Assembly: GCA_020249465.1 (NCBI GenBank)
Contig: JADCFP010000079.1
Span: forward strand, 1-50,404
DNA length: 50,404 nt
Source of the DNA: Roseomonas sp.
Lineage (GTDB): Bacteria > Pseudomonadota > Alphaproteobacteria > Acetobacterales > Acetobacteraceae
Reading direction: 5' to 3'
In this document: piece after piece, positions 37,555 through 45,719 of the stretch
Numbering within the stretch: the stretch's first letter is position 1
How the letters are laid out: each line of letters opens with the position of its first letter
Notes under the pieces: generated by a model
Told to the model about the DNA's origin: nothing
Seen by the model: only the letters and a program-made list of their open reading frames with translations
The model's database searches: none
Position numbers and translations under genes: made by a program

Positions 37555-38202
37555 ATGACCCTCACCGCCGCGATCATCCCCGTGACACCCTTCCAGCAAA
37601 ACTGCGCCCTGATCTGGGATCAGGACACCAAACACGGCGTCGTGATAGACCCTGGCGGCGATGTCGCGCGCATTGAAGGCGCCATTGCTGAAGCGGGTAT
37701 CACCATTGAGCGCATCCTGCTGACGCATGGTCATATGGACCACGCCGGCGGTGCCGCGGAATTGGCGGAAGTGCTGGGCAATATCCCGATTGAAGGCCCG
37801 CATCGCGCCGATGCCTTTCTGTTGGATGGCCTGGTGGAACAGGGTGCAAAATACGGCCTCGCATGCCGCGCCGTGACACCCAGCCGCTGGCTTGAAGAAG
37901 GCGAACAGGTGGACATCGCCGGCATTGCCTTTGATGTGCTGCATTGTCCGGGCCATACGCCGGGGCATGTGGTTTTCGTAAACCCTGACATGGGCATCGC
38001 GATTGTGGGTGATGTGCTGTTTCAGGGCTCCATTGGGCGCTCGGATTTTCCCTATGGTGATACCGCGGCCTTGCTGAATGCCATTCGCACAAAGCTGTTT
38101 CCACTGGGTGATCATATCCAATTCCTCTGCGGCCATGGGCCTGCTTCCAGCTTCGGTGCGGAACGGCAGAGCAATCCTTTTGTCGGAGAAAATGCGCCAT
38201 GA
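37555..38202 (+). CDS. MBL-fold hydrolase, GloB/YcbL-like
   Basis: A 215-residue metallo-beta-lactamase-fold enzyme of the glyoxalase II-like single-domain type. THGHMDHAGGAAEL supplies H-x-H-x-D-H, HCPGHTPGHV the next His, GDVLFQGSIGRSDFP the bridging Asp and FLCGHGP the last His. YcbL-type proteins hydrolyse thioesters such as S-lactoylglutathione. The ATG at 37555 is chosen because the conserved fold begins directly after it. It overlaps the next gene by 4 bases. It is probably cytoplasmic. Confidence 0.88.
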   Translation: MTLTAAIIPVTPFQQNCALIWDQDTKHGVVIDPGGDVARIEGAIAEAGITIERILLTHGHMDHAGGAAELAEVLGNIPIEGPHRADAFLLDGLVEQGAKYGLACRAVTPSRWLEEGEQVDIAGIAFDVLHCPGHTPGHVVFVNPDMGIAIVGDVLFQGSIGRSDFPYGDTAALLNAIRTKLFPLGDHIQFLCGHGPASSFGAERQSNPFVGENAP

Positions 38203-39437
38203 CCCCGGTGATTGAAACCGATGCACCGCCTTTGCCGGTTGTGCAGCCGGAATTGGTTGGCATGTCCGCCGCAAGGCTCGCGCGTATTCGCCCGGCCATG
38301 GAACGCGAAATGGCCGCCGGCAGGTTGCCGGGCTGCGTTGTTGCCATCGCGCGTGATGGCAAGCTTGTGCATCTGGAAGCGATTGGCGCGCGCGATCCCG
38401 TATCCGGCGCACCGATGCAAGCGGATGCGATATTCTCCATCGCCTCCATGACCAAGCCCGTCACCGGCGTGGTGGCGCTTTCGCTGATTGAGGAAGGCCG
38501 GATGTTGGTGACAGACCCGGTCGGGGCCTGGCTGCCGCCGTTGATGCAAATGCAGGTGGCGAGACCAACGCCCGCGATGCTGTCTGGCCAGGGCCCAATT
38601 GAAACCGAAGCCGCGAAGCGCCCGATGACTGTACAGGATGCCATGCGCCACACAACCGGCTTGGTTTATGGCGGGCGCGATGGCTCGGCGGTCCATGCCG
38701 TGGCACCACCCGGTTCCTTCTGGGTCGCCGAGAATATGGATACCGAAGGCTTTGCGCAGACCCTTGGCGGCCTGCCGCTCCGCCACCACCCCGGCACGGT
38801 TTGGGAATATGGGCTTTCCACTGATGTGCTGGGTGCCGTTGCGGAACGCGCGGGCGGCGCCTCACTTGGCGCCCTGATGCGGGAACGGGTTTTTGCGCCA
38901 CTTGGCATGGCGGAAACCGGCTATGTGCTGCCAGCGGAGAAACTCGCGCGCTTTGCCTGTCCCTTCGCGAAAGACCCGATCATGGGCGTGCCGCAATCTG
39001 TCGAAGCGCCGCTCAGCGCACCAAAGATGGAAACCGGTGGCGCGGGTTTAGTTTCAACCGCTGCCGATTATCTCCGCTTTGCTGAAATGCTGCGCGCTGG
39101 CGGTGTCTTGAATGGCGTGCGCGTGCTGGCGCCGCAAACGGTTGCCTGGATGGCATCAGATCATTTGCAGGGCATTGAAAATCGTGTGGCCAGCATGGAC
39201 CCTGCCTTGGATGGTTATGGCTTTGGTCTGACAGTCGCGGTGCGGCTTTCGCGCGGAGGATCGGGCCTTATGGGCGCGCCCGGAGCCTTTGGCTGGTCTG
39301 GCGTCTGGGGCACCTATTTCTGGGCCGATCCAGCTGAACGGCTGAGCGTTGTCTTCATGGCCCACGCACCTGGTGAATTGCGCCAGTACTATCGCCGCCT
39401 GATCAATATGCTGACCTATCAGGCGATTGAGGGCTAA
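38199..39437 (+). CDS. Serine hydrolase of the beta-lactamase family (class C-like / EstB-like)
   Basis: A 412-residue protein of the beta-lactamase-related family. The nucleophile motif SxxK is SMTK in FSIASMTKPVTG, followed by the YGLSTD motif at the Y-x-S/N position. There is no signal peptide, so a cytoplasmic esterase or amidase is more likely than a resistance enzyme. It overlaps the MBL-fold gene by ATGA, which suggests they act on linked substrates. A hairpin follows the stop. Confidence 0.85.
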   Translation: MTPVIETDAPPLPVVQPELVGMSAARLARIRPAMEREMAAGRLPGCVVAIARDGKLVHLEAIGARDPVSGAPMQADAIFSIASMTKPVTGVVALSLIEEGRMLVTDPVGAWLPPLMQMQVARPTPAMLSGQGPIETEAAKRPMTVQDAMRHTTGLVYGGRDGSAVHAVAPPGSFWVAENMDTEGFAQTLGGLPLRHHPGTVWEYGLSTDVLGAVAERAGGASLGALMRERVFAPLGMAETGYVLPAEKLARFACPFAKDPIMGVPQSVEAPLSAPKMETGGAGLVSTAADYLRFAEMLRAGGVLNGVRVLAPQTVAWMASDHLQGIENRVASMDPALDGYGFGLTVAVRLSRGGSGLMGAPGAFGWSGVWGTYFWADPAERLSVVFMAHAPGELRQYYRRLINMLTYQAIEG

Positions 39438-39459
39438 GCCATCCTTCGCTGGGTGGCTT
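39436..39459 (+). terminator. Hairpin after the serine hydrolase
   Basis: AAGCCATCC and GGGTGGCTT form a 9-bp stem (one G-U) with a 6-base TTCGCT loop that starts in the stop codon; ATT then follows. The next gene is convergent, so this may end both transcripts. The rest of the gap to 39553 shows nothing further. Confidence 0.5.
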
Positions 39460-39552
39460 ATTCCCGATCCGAAGGCTTACCGGACCCCAGTGATCACGCC
39501 TGCCTTGGATGTTACGTTTACGCATCAGCGGGAATAAGAATCACCGGTTGGT

Positions 39553-42372
39553 TCAGGCAGGCGCAAACAGCGCCAGGACGGCGGCAAGACTGGTATCGCC
39601 GATCAGGATAACGTCATCCCCCGCGCCACCATCAATAGTAGCGGCGCCAATGTCAGCGCGCAGAAGATCATTTCCATCTCCGCCGAAAATCCGATCATCC
39701 CCGCCTAAGCCATTCAGGGTATCATTCCCCGCATCACCGGACATGGTATTTGCGCCCTGATTGCCCAGGATCATGTCGTTCGCTGTACTGCCGGTGATGC
39801 TGATACCCTCTGCGCCCTGGGCGATCACGACAAATTCTATATTCGTCGGGAAGGAAAGACTCGAAGTGGCAATCAGCGTATCTGCGCCGCTATCGGCGGC
39901 TTCATTCAACTGATCGGCGCCCGTTACATTAACGTAAAGATCATTGCCCGTACCACCGCTTAGGCTATCGCTGCCGGCGCCGCCTTCAAGCGTATCATTG
40001 CCCGCGCTGCTATCGAGTGTATCCGCGCCGGCATTACCACGCAGCAGATTGGCGCCGGCAGAGCCAAGGATGCTATCGGCACCACCGCCGCCATAGGCGT
40101 CTTCAATCGTCACATCACGGGCAATGGAGATATTGTTGCGCAGCCCACCGACTGAGGAGAAGGCTTCCTCATTCAGATTAATCCATTGCGTTTCATCATA
40201 GCCAGAAAAATCGAACACATCGCGGCCGCCGGCATCCCAGACGGAAAAGACAATTTGCTGATCCGCGCCTGTAATGAAAAAAGCCTCACCCGCATTGGCG
40301 TTGAAGCCATAGATATTGTCGCCCGCGCGCGTATTCATATTGGCGCCATAAAGGCGCTGGATGGCGGCAATGTCATATAGCAACGGCGTGGCCGCGCTGG
40401 CCGTCCCATGGGCGGCGTGGGTGATATTGGCTGAAAAATAGCTCATCAAGGTGTATTGTTCAGAATCCTCGTAGAAAATCGCATCGCGCGCATAGGCGGT
40501 ATAGGTACCGGTGCCGCCGATATTGTAATCGCCTGGATGCGACAGGCCAAGCGCATGACCGATCTCGTGCATGTAGAATTCGAGACCGCCATTTTCGCTG
40601 GTGGGTGCCGTGGCTAGTGTTTTTTGTGCATTGAGGTAAACATAATTCTGTGCAACTCCGTTATTGACTCGCCAAGAGCCATAGCCAGCGGCATTGGCCG
40701 GGCCGGAGCCGGATGTAGCGGCGGTATAATTCCATAATGTGAATTGCGCATTATTGCTGTATTGGCTGTTCTCATCCTGCACCCGCGTCAGGGTAATGTT
40801 GGCCACGTCCTGCCACTGCCGCATTGCGTAGAGCGCCGCAGAGATCTGGGCATCGGTGAAGCGCGAGAAGCCAGAGGCACCTGAATCCATGCTTGGCATG
40901 CCATTTGTCGTATCACGAAAGGCAAATGTTATGGTGAGCGAATTGCCGAGACCAATGGTAAAGCCCGGGTTAGTGCTTGTGATATTGCGTGAAATCTGCG
41001 CGGCAGCGGTCGCCCAATCATATTCGGGCAACGGCTCATCGAAGGGGCTCGCGATTATCGGGGGCAAGGTCAACTCATTTGGCGCACCAGAAGAGGGAAA
41101 AAGTGACCCGCCCAGATTCGTCACGCGCGTGGCTTGAATGCCAGTACCACTACCATCAGCGGCAGCCGTACCCCCATAAACCGCAGCCACACCGTCATCC
41201 GCCAAGCGCACCAGCGTGAAGCTTGGTACGGCGGTATCGGGCAGCCTTGTGATGACGAAATCGCTGGCCCCGAGCGTACCATCCGGTTCAACCCAGCGTC
41301 CACGGATCGTGTCGGTTGAACCATCTTCAAAGGAATGCCACCAAACCAGTCGCCGCCAATCCGTAAAATTGAGGATAGAAGGGGAGCGTTGATCATTCGC
41401 GGTTGTGGTGTTGAAAACGAAGTCCTGATTGAGCGACGAAGGCGCACCATCCGAGCCAATATAGCGCGCGCGGATCGTGGTGCCTGACCCATCGCCAGTA
41501 TCAGTGGATTGCCAGACCTCCAGCACCCGGCTGTCAGCAAGGCGGCTGACCCGAACGCCGGTCTGGTTACCAGTTGAAGTAGTATTGACCAGAAAATCCT
41601 GATTGGATGAGCCGATGGTTACCGGCGTCAAATCCCCATTAGTGCCAACCGAAAATACACGGTTGCGGATTTCAGTGCCGTTGGCGCCGCCCTCTGGCGA
41701 TTCAAAACGCAGCACCAGATTATTATTGGAGAGGCTCTGGAACCCAATCGACTCCGGCGTTCCGGTAAGAGTTGTATTGAGCTGCACTTCGCTGGTGGTA
41801 CGCGCAGCAAGAGTCGCAGGATCAAGGCTTCGCCCAAAAATCTCTCCATCATTCTGGTAGGCAACAATAATCGAACCGGTATTGCCGCTCCTTTGGGTGA
41901 AGTTGTATGAACCATCCGCGCCACTGGAGCTAAGTTGAACCTCTCCGGTCAAGGCCACGCCATCCGCGCTGAAGCGCCTGCCAAAAAGGTGCGAATTGCC
42001 TGAATTGGCGGGATCGGGTGAGCGCCAAGTGATCAGCACGGACCCATCATTCAGCGCAAGGGAACTGATGCCGGTCTGCGTACCTGCGGTTGTCTCATTC
42101 ACCCTGATGTCAGGCCCAATGGCTGACCCATCCAGGCGAAAAAACCGCGCTCTGATGTCTTGGCCATCATCGGCAGTACTGCTGGACAGGAAGGAGATGA
42201 CGAAATTGCCACCTGTCAGGCTGGAGATGACACCAGAGTTCTGATTGCCGTTCGTGGTGCTGGTCACCCCAAAGCCATTCGCCTCCGCTTCAGGCAGTTC
42301 TAGTGGCGGCGGGGGATGGATATGATCATGTTCATCATCGTGGTCATCAGAATGAGGCATGGGCATCACCAT
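39553..42372 (-). CDS. Serralysin-like metalloprotease with N-terminal repeats and RTX repeats
   Basis: A 939-residue protein without a signal peptide, as for type I secretion substrates. Residues 5-30 are His/Asp-rich (HSDDHDDEHDHIHPPPP). Residues about 45-425 hold seven related repeats, each with a 'DGsxlvxW/F ... IRaRxf...DG' strand pattern, so a seven-bladed beta-propeller is likely. Residues about 450-690 are an M10 serralysin-type protease: zinc motif HEIGHALGLSHP at 602-613 and Met-turn TLMSYFS at 641-647. RTX Ca-binding nonapeptides follow at about 770-813 and 870-904, then an aliphatic C-terminus (VLALFAPA) as secretion end. No propeller is known to me in classical serralysins. The exporter is not obviously encoded here. 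Confidence 0.88.
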   Translation of the reverse strand: MVMPMPHSDDHDDEHDHIHPPPPLELPEAEANGFGVTSTTNGNQNSGVISSLTGGNFVISFLSSSTADDGQDIRARFFRLDGSAIGPDIRVNETTAGTQTGISSLALNDGSVLITWRSPDPANSGNSHLFGRRFSADGVALTGEVQLSSSGADGSYNFTQRSGNTGSIIVAYQNDGEIFGRSLDPATLAARTTSEVQLNTTLTGTPESIGFQSLSNNNLVLRFESPEGGANGTEIRNRVFSVGTNGDLTPVTIGSSNQDFLVNTTSTGNQTGVRVSRLADSRVLEVWQSTDTGDGSGTTIRARYIGSDGAPSSLNQDFVFNTTTANDQRSPSILNFTDWRRLVWWHSFEDGSTDTIRGRWVEPDGTLGASDFVITRLPDTAVPSFTLVRLADDGVAAVYGGTAAADGSGTGIQATRVTNLGGSLFPSSGAPNELTLPPIIASPFDEPLPEYDWATAAAQISRNITSTNPGFTIGLGNSLTITFAFRDTTNGMPSMDSGASGFSRFTDAQISAALYAMRQWQDVANITLTRVQDENSQYSNNAQFTLWNYTAATSGSGPANAAGYGSWRVNNGVAQNYVYLNAQKTLATAPTSENGGLEFYMHEIGHALGLSHPGDYNIGGTGTYTAYARDAIFYEDSEQYTLMSYFSANITHAAHGTASAATPLLYDIAAIQRLYGANMNTRAGDNIYGFNANAGEAFFITGADQQIVFSVWDAGGRDVFDFSGYDETQWINLNEEAFSSVGGLRNNISIARDVTIEDAYGGGGADSILGSAGANLLRGNAGADTLDSSAGNDTLEGGAGSDSLSGGTGNDLYVNVTGADQLNEAADSGADTLIATSSLSFPTNIEFVVIAQGAEGISITGSTANDMILGNQGANTMSGDAGNDTLNGLGGDDRIFGGDGNDLLRADIGAATIDGGAGDDVILIGDTSLAAVLALFAPA

Positions 42373-42482
42373 GAATATTACTTAATGAATTAATTGAACA
42401 TGCACGCGTAATGTCTGGCAAGTATGAAATATTGGCAATTTATCTGCGTCTCCCGCCCTGTCTTGCCCCACACACCCTCGCG
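42373..42482 (-). promoter_or_regulatory. AT-rich leader of the protease gene
   Basis: The 60 bases before the protease ATG are strikingly AT-rich for this DNA, and no good Shine-Dalgarno is seen. On the minus strand a TTGCCA and TTCAAT pair at 17-base spacing is a weak promoter candidate. The base composition may point to acquired DNA or an open promoter region. Confidence 0.35.
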
Positions 42483-44258
42483 TCAGGGGCCAGCGCCGGC
42501 CGGCCTACCCGCACCGGTAAACTGCAAGGCCGCCAAGCGCGCATAAAGCCCGCCTTCAGCCAGCAGCGCCTCATGCGTGCCGGTTGCGATGATCCGGCCC
42601 CGATCCATCACCACAATCCGGTCCGCGCGCCGTACGGTCGCCAGCCGATGCGCTACCGTGATGCTGGTGCGCCCCTCGCAAAGCCGCGTGAGCGCTTGTT
42701 GCACCGCAAATTCGCTTTCCGCATCCAAGGCGCTGGTCGCCTCATCCAACAGCAACACCGTGGGGTCGCGCAGGATGGCGCGCGCAATCGCAATGCGTTG
42801 GCGCTGCCCGCCGGAAAGCGTCACACCGCGCGTGCCAAGCTCGGTCGCATAGCCCTGCGGCAGGGAAGCGATGAATTCTGCCGCGGCAGCGGCCTCGGCG
42901 GCTGCCGCCACTTCCGCATCAGTCGCATCGGGCCGGCCGAGGCGAATGTTTTCGGCAATGCTCGCGCTGAAAATCACCGGCTCCTGCGGCACCAACCCCA
43001 GACGAGACCGCAGCGCGCGCGGGTCAAGCCGCGTGATCTCCGCCCCATCCAGCAGAATGCGCCCCGCGCTTGGGTCATAAAAGCGCAGCAGCAGGGACAG
43101 CACCGATGTCTTGCCGGCACCCGAGGGGCCAACCAGCGCAATCGCCTCACCTGGTTCAACGGTCAGGCTGAAATCAGTCAGTGCCGCGCTATCGGGGCGC
43201 GTCGGGTAGCGCAGCGTGACCGCTTCAAACACCACGCGGCCTTGCGCCGGCGGCAGCGGCACGGGGTTGGCCGGGGCGGCGATGGAAGGCGCAATCGCCA
43301 GCACTTCGCCAAGCCTGTCAGCCGCCGCCGCCGCGCGCTGAATCTCGCCCCATAATTCACTGACCGTGGCTCCGGAGGAGGCCATGAGTACGGCGTAAAA
43401 GACAAAGGCGGTCAGCTCCCCGCCGGAAATCCGCCCTTCGATCACATCGCGCCCGCCCACCCAAAGGCTGAAGGTCACGGCGCCAAAGCCCAGCAGAATG
43501 ACCGCCAGGATCAAAAGACTGCGGGAGAAAACGCGCCGCAGGGCCGCGCGCACAGCTTCTTCCGATCCTGCGGCAAAGCGCGCGCGTGCGCGATCTTCCT
43601 GTGTGAAGGATTGAATGGCGCGAATGCCGCCCAGCGTTTCTTCCGCCTGCGCTGCCAGCGCGCCGATTCTCTCCTGCGCCGCCTTGGAAAGCCGCCTTTC
43701 GCGCCGGCCAAAAAATATCAGCGGCAGCACCACCAGGGGTAGGATCAGCGCAATCAACCCCGCGAGCTTCGCGCTTGTCAGCACCAGCATCAAGAAGGCA
43801 CCAATACCGGTGATGGCTTGGCGCACCCCCATGGAAATGGCCGAACCAATCAGCGATTGCAGCAGCCCGACATCCGCCGTCAGTCGCGACATGACATCGC
43901 CGATGCGCGCGGTTTCGAAATAGCTGGGCGAAAGCCCGGTGACGTGATCGAAAAAGCGCTGGCGCAAATCTGCCGCCACGCGTTCGCCCAACCAGGACAC
44001 CAGATAAAAGCGGGTGGTGGTGCTGATCGCCAAGGCACTCACCAAAACACCCATCACCAGCGCGGCGCGATCCAAGGCGCCTGGCCCGCCGGCAAAGCCA
44101 TCATCAATCAGATGCTTGAGGCCCTGGCCGAGCGCCAATGTGAGGCCCGCCGCCAGCAGCAACGCCGCAATCGCGGCAAGCACGCGCGGCCAATAGGGTT
44201 TCAGCAGCGGCAGCAGCAGCCCAAGGGCGGCGAGGCTCGCGCGCGGGGCGGGCGTCAC
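42483..44258 (-). CDS. ABC exporter, fused membrane and ATPase domains (MsbA-related)
   Basis: A 591-residue half-transporter of the ABCB type that dimerises. The six-TM exporter domain occupies about 20-320. The ATPase domain (about 340-585) has Walker A GPSGAGKTS, signature [14 protein letters not shown] and Walker B VLLLDEATSALD, with the H-loop in TVAHRLAT. No N-terminal C39 or CLD domain is present, so it does not look like a type I secretion ABC protein. It is on the same strand and 110 bases upstream of the protease gene; whether the two are connected is open. Lipid or small-molecule export is the usual role of MsbA-related proteins. Confidence 0.88.
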   Translation of the reverse strand: MTPAPRASLAALGLLLPLLKPYWPRVLAAIAALLLAAGLTLALGQGLKHLIDDGFAGGPGALDRAALVMGVLVSALAISTTTRFYLVSWLGERVAADLRQRFFDHVTGLSPSYFETARIGDVMSRLTADVGLLQSLIGSAISMGVRQAITGIGAFLMLVLTSAKLAGLIALILPLVVLPLIFFGRRERRLSKAAQERIGALAAQAEETLGGIRAIQSFTQEDRARARFAAGSEEAVRAALRRVFSRSLLILAVILLGFGAVTFSLWVGGRDVIEGRISGGELTAFVFYAVLMASSGATVSELWGEIQRAAAAADRLGEVLAIAPSIAAPANPVPLPPAQGRVVFEAVTLRYPTRPDSAALTDFSLTVEPGEAIALVGPSGAGKTSVLSLLLRFYDPSAGRILLDGAEITRLDPRALRSRLGLVPQEPVIFSASIAENIRLGRPDATDAEVAAAAEAAAAAEFIASLPQGYATELGTRGVTLSGGQRQRIAIARAILRDPTVLLLDEATSALDAESEFAVQQALTRLCEGRTSITVAHRLATVRRADRIVVMDRGRIIATGTHEALLAEGGLYARLAALQFTGAGRPAGAGP

Positions 44259-44345
44259 GTCTCAGAACGCCTTCGCGCATCTCGGCCGCGCATTCGCACG
44301 GCTGAAATGCTCTCGGCTGTTAATGGGTCGCATTTTCCGAGCCGC

Positions 44346-44366
44346 CAAGCCAAGCCGCTTGGCTTG
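44346..44366. other. Perfect 9-bp hairpin downstream of SDR gene
   Basis: CAAGCCAAG-CCG-CTTGGCTTG lies 9 bases past the SDR stop on the minus strand. A second small palindrome (TTGAAG-ATG-CTTCAA, 44364-44378) spans the stop codon. No T-run follows, so termination is uncertain. The remaining gap to 44258 shows nothing else. Confidence 0.45.
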
Positions 44367-44374
44367 AAGATGCT

Positions 44375-45142
44375 TCAAACGTGCTGCCCGCCATTGATGT
44401 GGATTTCCGCGCCATTCACATAGGAAGACGCCTCGGTGCAGAGGAAATAGATCGCCTGCGCCACTTCCTCTGGCCTGCCAAGCCGACGCATCGGGATTTG
44501 TTCCTGCACGATCTTCTCCGTGCCTGGGGACAGGATGGACGTATCGATCTCACCGGGTGAGATCGCATTCACCCGCACGCCACGCGGGGCGAAATCTGCC
44601 GCCATTTCGCGTGTGAGGGCGGCCAGCGCTGCCTTGGAAGTGGAATAGGCCGCGCCGGCGAAGGGATGCACCCGCCCGCCGGCGATGGAGGTCACATTCA
44701 CCACCGAACCATTGGCGCGCGCCAATTCATCAACCAGCCCGCGCGCGAGCAGAATGGGAGCAAAGAAATTCACCTGAAAAACCCTGAGCCACCCATCCGC
44801 CGGCATGGCGAGCGTGCCAAGCCGCGCGCCACCTTCGCCCTTCGGCGAAATGGCTGCGTTATTCACCAGCGCATGCAGCATGCCGCCATCGGGGGCCAGG
44901 CGTTCGCGAATTTCCGGGACCATCGCCTCTGTGGCTGCGGGGTCACCCAGATCGAGTTGAATGTGATCCTCGGGCCCCATTTCCCAGGGGCATTGTTCCG
45001 GGAAGGGCTGACGGGAGACTGTAATCACGCGCCAGCCGGCCGCCGAAAAGCGCTTTACTGTGGCATGGCCTATCCCGCGGGAGGCGCCAGTCAGCAGCAG
45101 CACCCGGCGCGGTCCATTCGGCTTGCTTCGTCTTTCCATCAT
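44375..45142 (-). CDS. Short-chain dehydrogenase/reductase (SDR)
   Basis: A 255-residue classical SDR. TGASRGIG at about 19-26 binds the cofactor, LVNNAAIS is the structural NNA motif, VTSIAG carries the catalytic Ser, and YSTSKAAL the Tyr-x3-Lys. The C-terminus SYVNGAEIHINGGQHV is typical. The substrate cannot be assigned. Its ATG lies 128 bases from the next minus-strand gene and a terminator stands between, so it is probably a separate transcript that may continue into the ABC exporter. Confidence 0.9.
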   Translation of the reverse strand: MMERRSKPNGPRRVLLLTGASRGIGHATVKRFSAAGWRVITVSRQPFPEQCPWEMGPEDHIQLDLGDPAATEAMVPEIRERLAPDGGMLHALVNNAAISPKGEGGARLGTLAMPADGWLRVFQVNFFAPILLARGLVDELARANGSVVNVTSIAGGRVHPFAGAAYSTSKAALAALTREMAADFAPRGVRVNAISPGEIDTSILSPGTEKIVQEQIPMRRLGRPEEVAQAIYFLCTEASSYVNGAEIHINGGQHV

Positions 45143-45215
45143 GGCACTGCACCTCCGGCCGCTGGTTCAGGGTTTATAGGCGCCCCGCCGCCTTTCGGGA
45201 ACCGGCCCAAAATGC

Positions 45216-45247
45216 AAAAGGCCCGGCTACCAAGGGGCAACCGGGCC
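45216..45247 (-). terminator. Rho-independent terminator of small gene
   Basis: On the minus strand GGCCCGG and CCGGGCC (7-bp perfect stem, 14-base loop) are followed by TTTT. It lies 23 bases beyond the stop of the gene ending at 45270. Confidence 0.6.
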
Positions 45248-45269
45248 GCATGCAGGGAAAAGGAAAGGT

Positions 45270-45599
45270 TCAGGCCGCGTGCCGATCGGGCTTGGCAAGC
45301 GCGCGGCGGGCAGCAGCGGCCCAGGCCGGGGCAGCGCGCAGCAGCCGATCCAGGGCCGCTTCCGGCAGGGTTTCGGCATACTCCAGCGCCGTCACCGCTT
45401 CGGCATCCCAATGGCGGAGGATTTCACCCACGGCGCGCGAAGCGTCAGAAGACGGCAGATGCAGGCCAGCGGCCCGGCGCGCGGCGGTTAGGATGCGCCC
45501 AGCGGCTTCAAGCCGCGCACGCTCGACCGGGCAGGAATCGGCCAGTTCCGCAAGAATACGCTCGAGCCCTTGGGCGGCAGCATTATTGGAATTGGACAT
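45270..45599 (-). CDS. Hypothetical helical protein, 109 aa
   Basis: A 109-residue Ala/Arg/Leu-rich protein predicted to be almost entirely helical (ERILAELADSCPVERARLEA, RILTAARRAAGLHL), with one Cys and no membrane segment or signal. It belongs to no family I recognise. A dedicated terminator, codon use like the neighbours and an AAAGGGGATC site before the ATG support a real, separately transcribed gene. Confidence 0.65.
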   Translation of the reverse strand: MSNSNNAAAQGLERILAELADSCPVERARLEAAGRILTAARRAAGLHLPSSDASRAVGEILRHWDAEAVTALEYAETLPEAALDRLLRAAPAWAAAARRALAKPDRHAA

Positions 45600-45719
45600 G
45601 ATGATCCCCTTTGAAAAACGGTTGGCGCAGCCCTCCCCGGTGCGCGTAATGCTTAAATGGTAAGCAAAGGTGGCGATATCAAGGCTTGCGCTGCCTCAAA
45701 TGGTCAAAATTTGACACGC

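Noticed and set aside
37351-38412. Minus-strand frame of 353 codons over the MBL hydrolase
   Set aside because: Antisense to two plus-strand genes that overlap by ATGA and have their catalytic motifs.
38199-39437. Antibiotic-resistance beta-lactamase
   Set aside because: No signal peptide, and the pattern fits the broader esterase/amidase branch of the family.
42411-43355. Plus-strand frame over the ABC exporter
   Set aside because: Arg/Gln-rich shadow; the minus strand carries Walker A, Walker B and signature motifs.
42483-44258. ABC protein as type I secretion ATPase for the protease
   Set aside because: No C39/CLD domain or PrtD-like N-terminus, and no membrane fusion or outer-membrane gene nearby; kept only as an open question.
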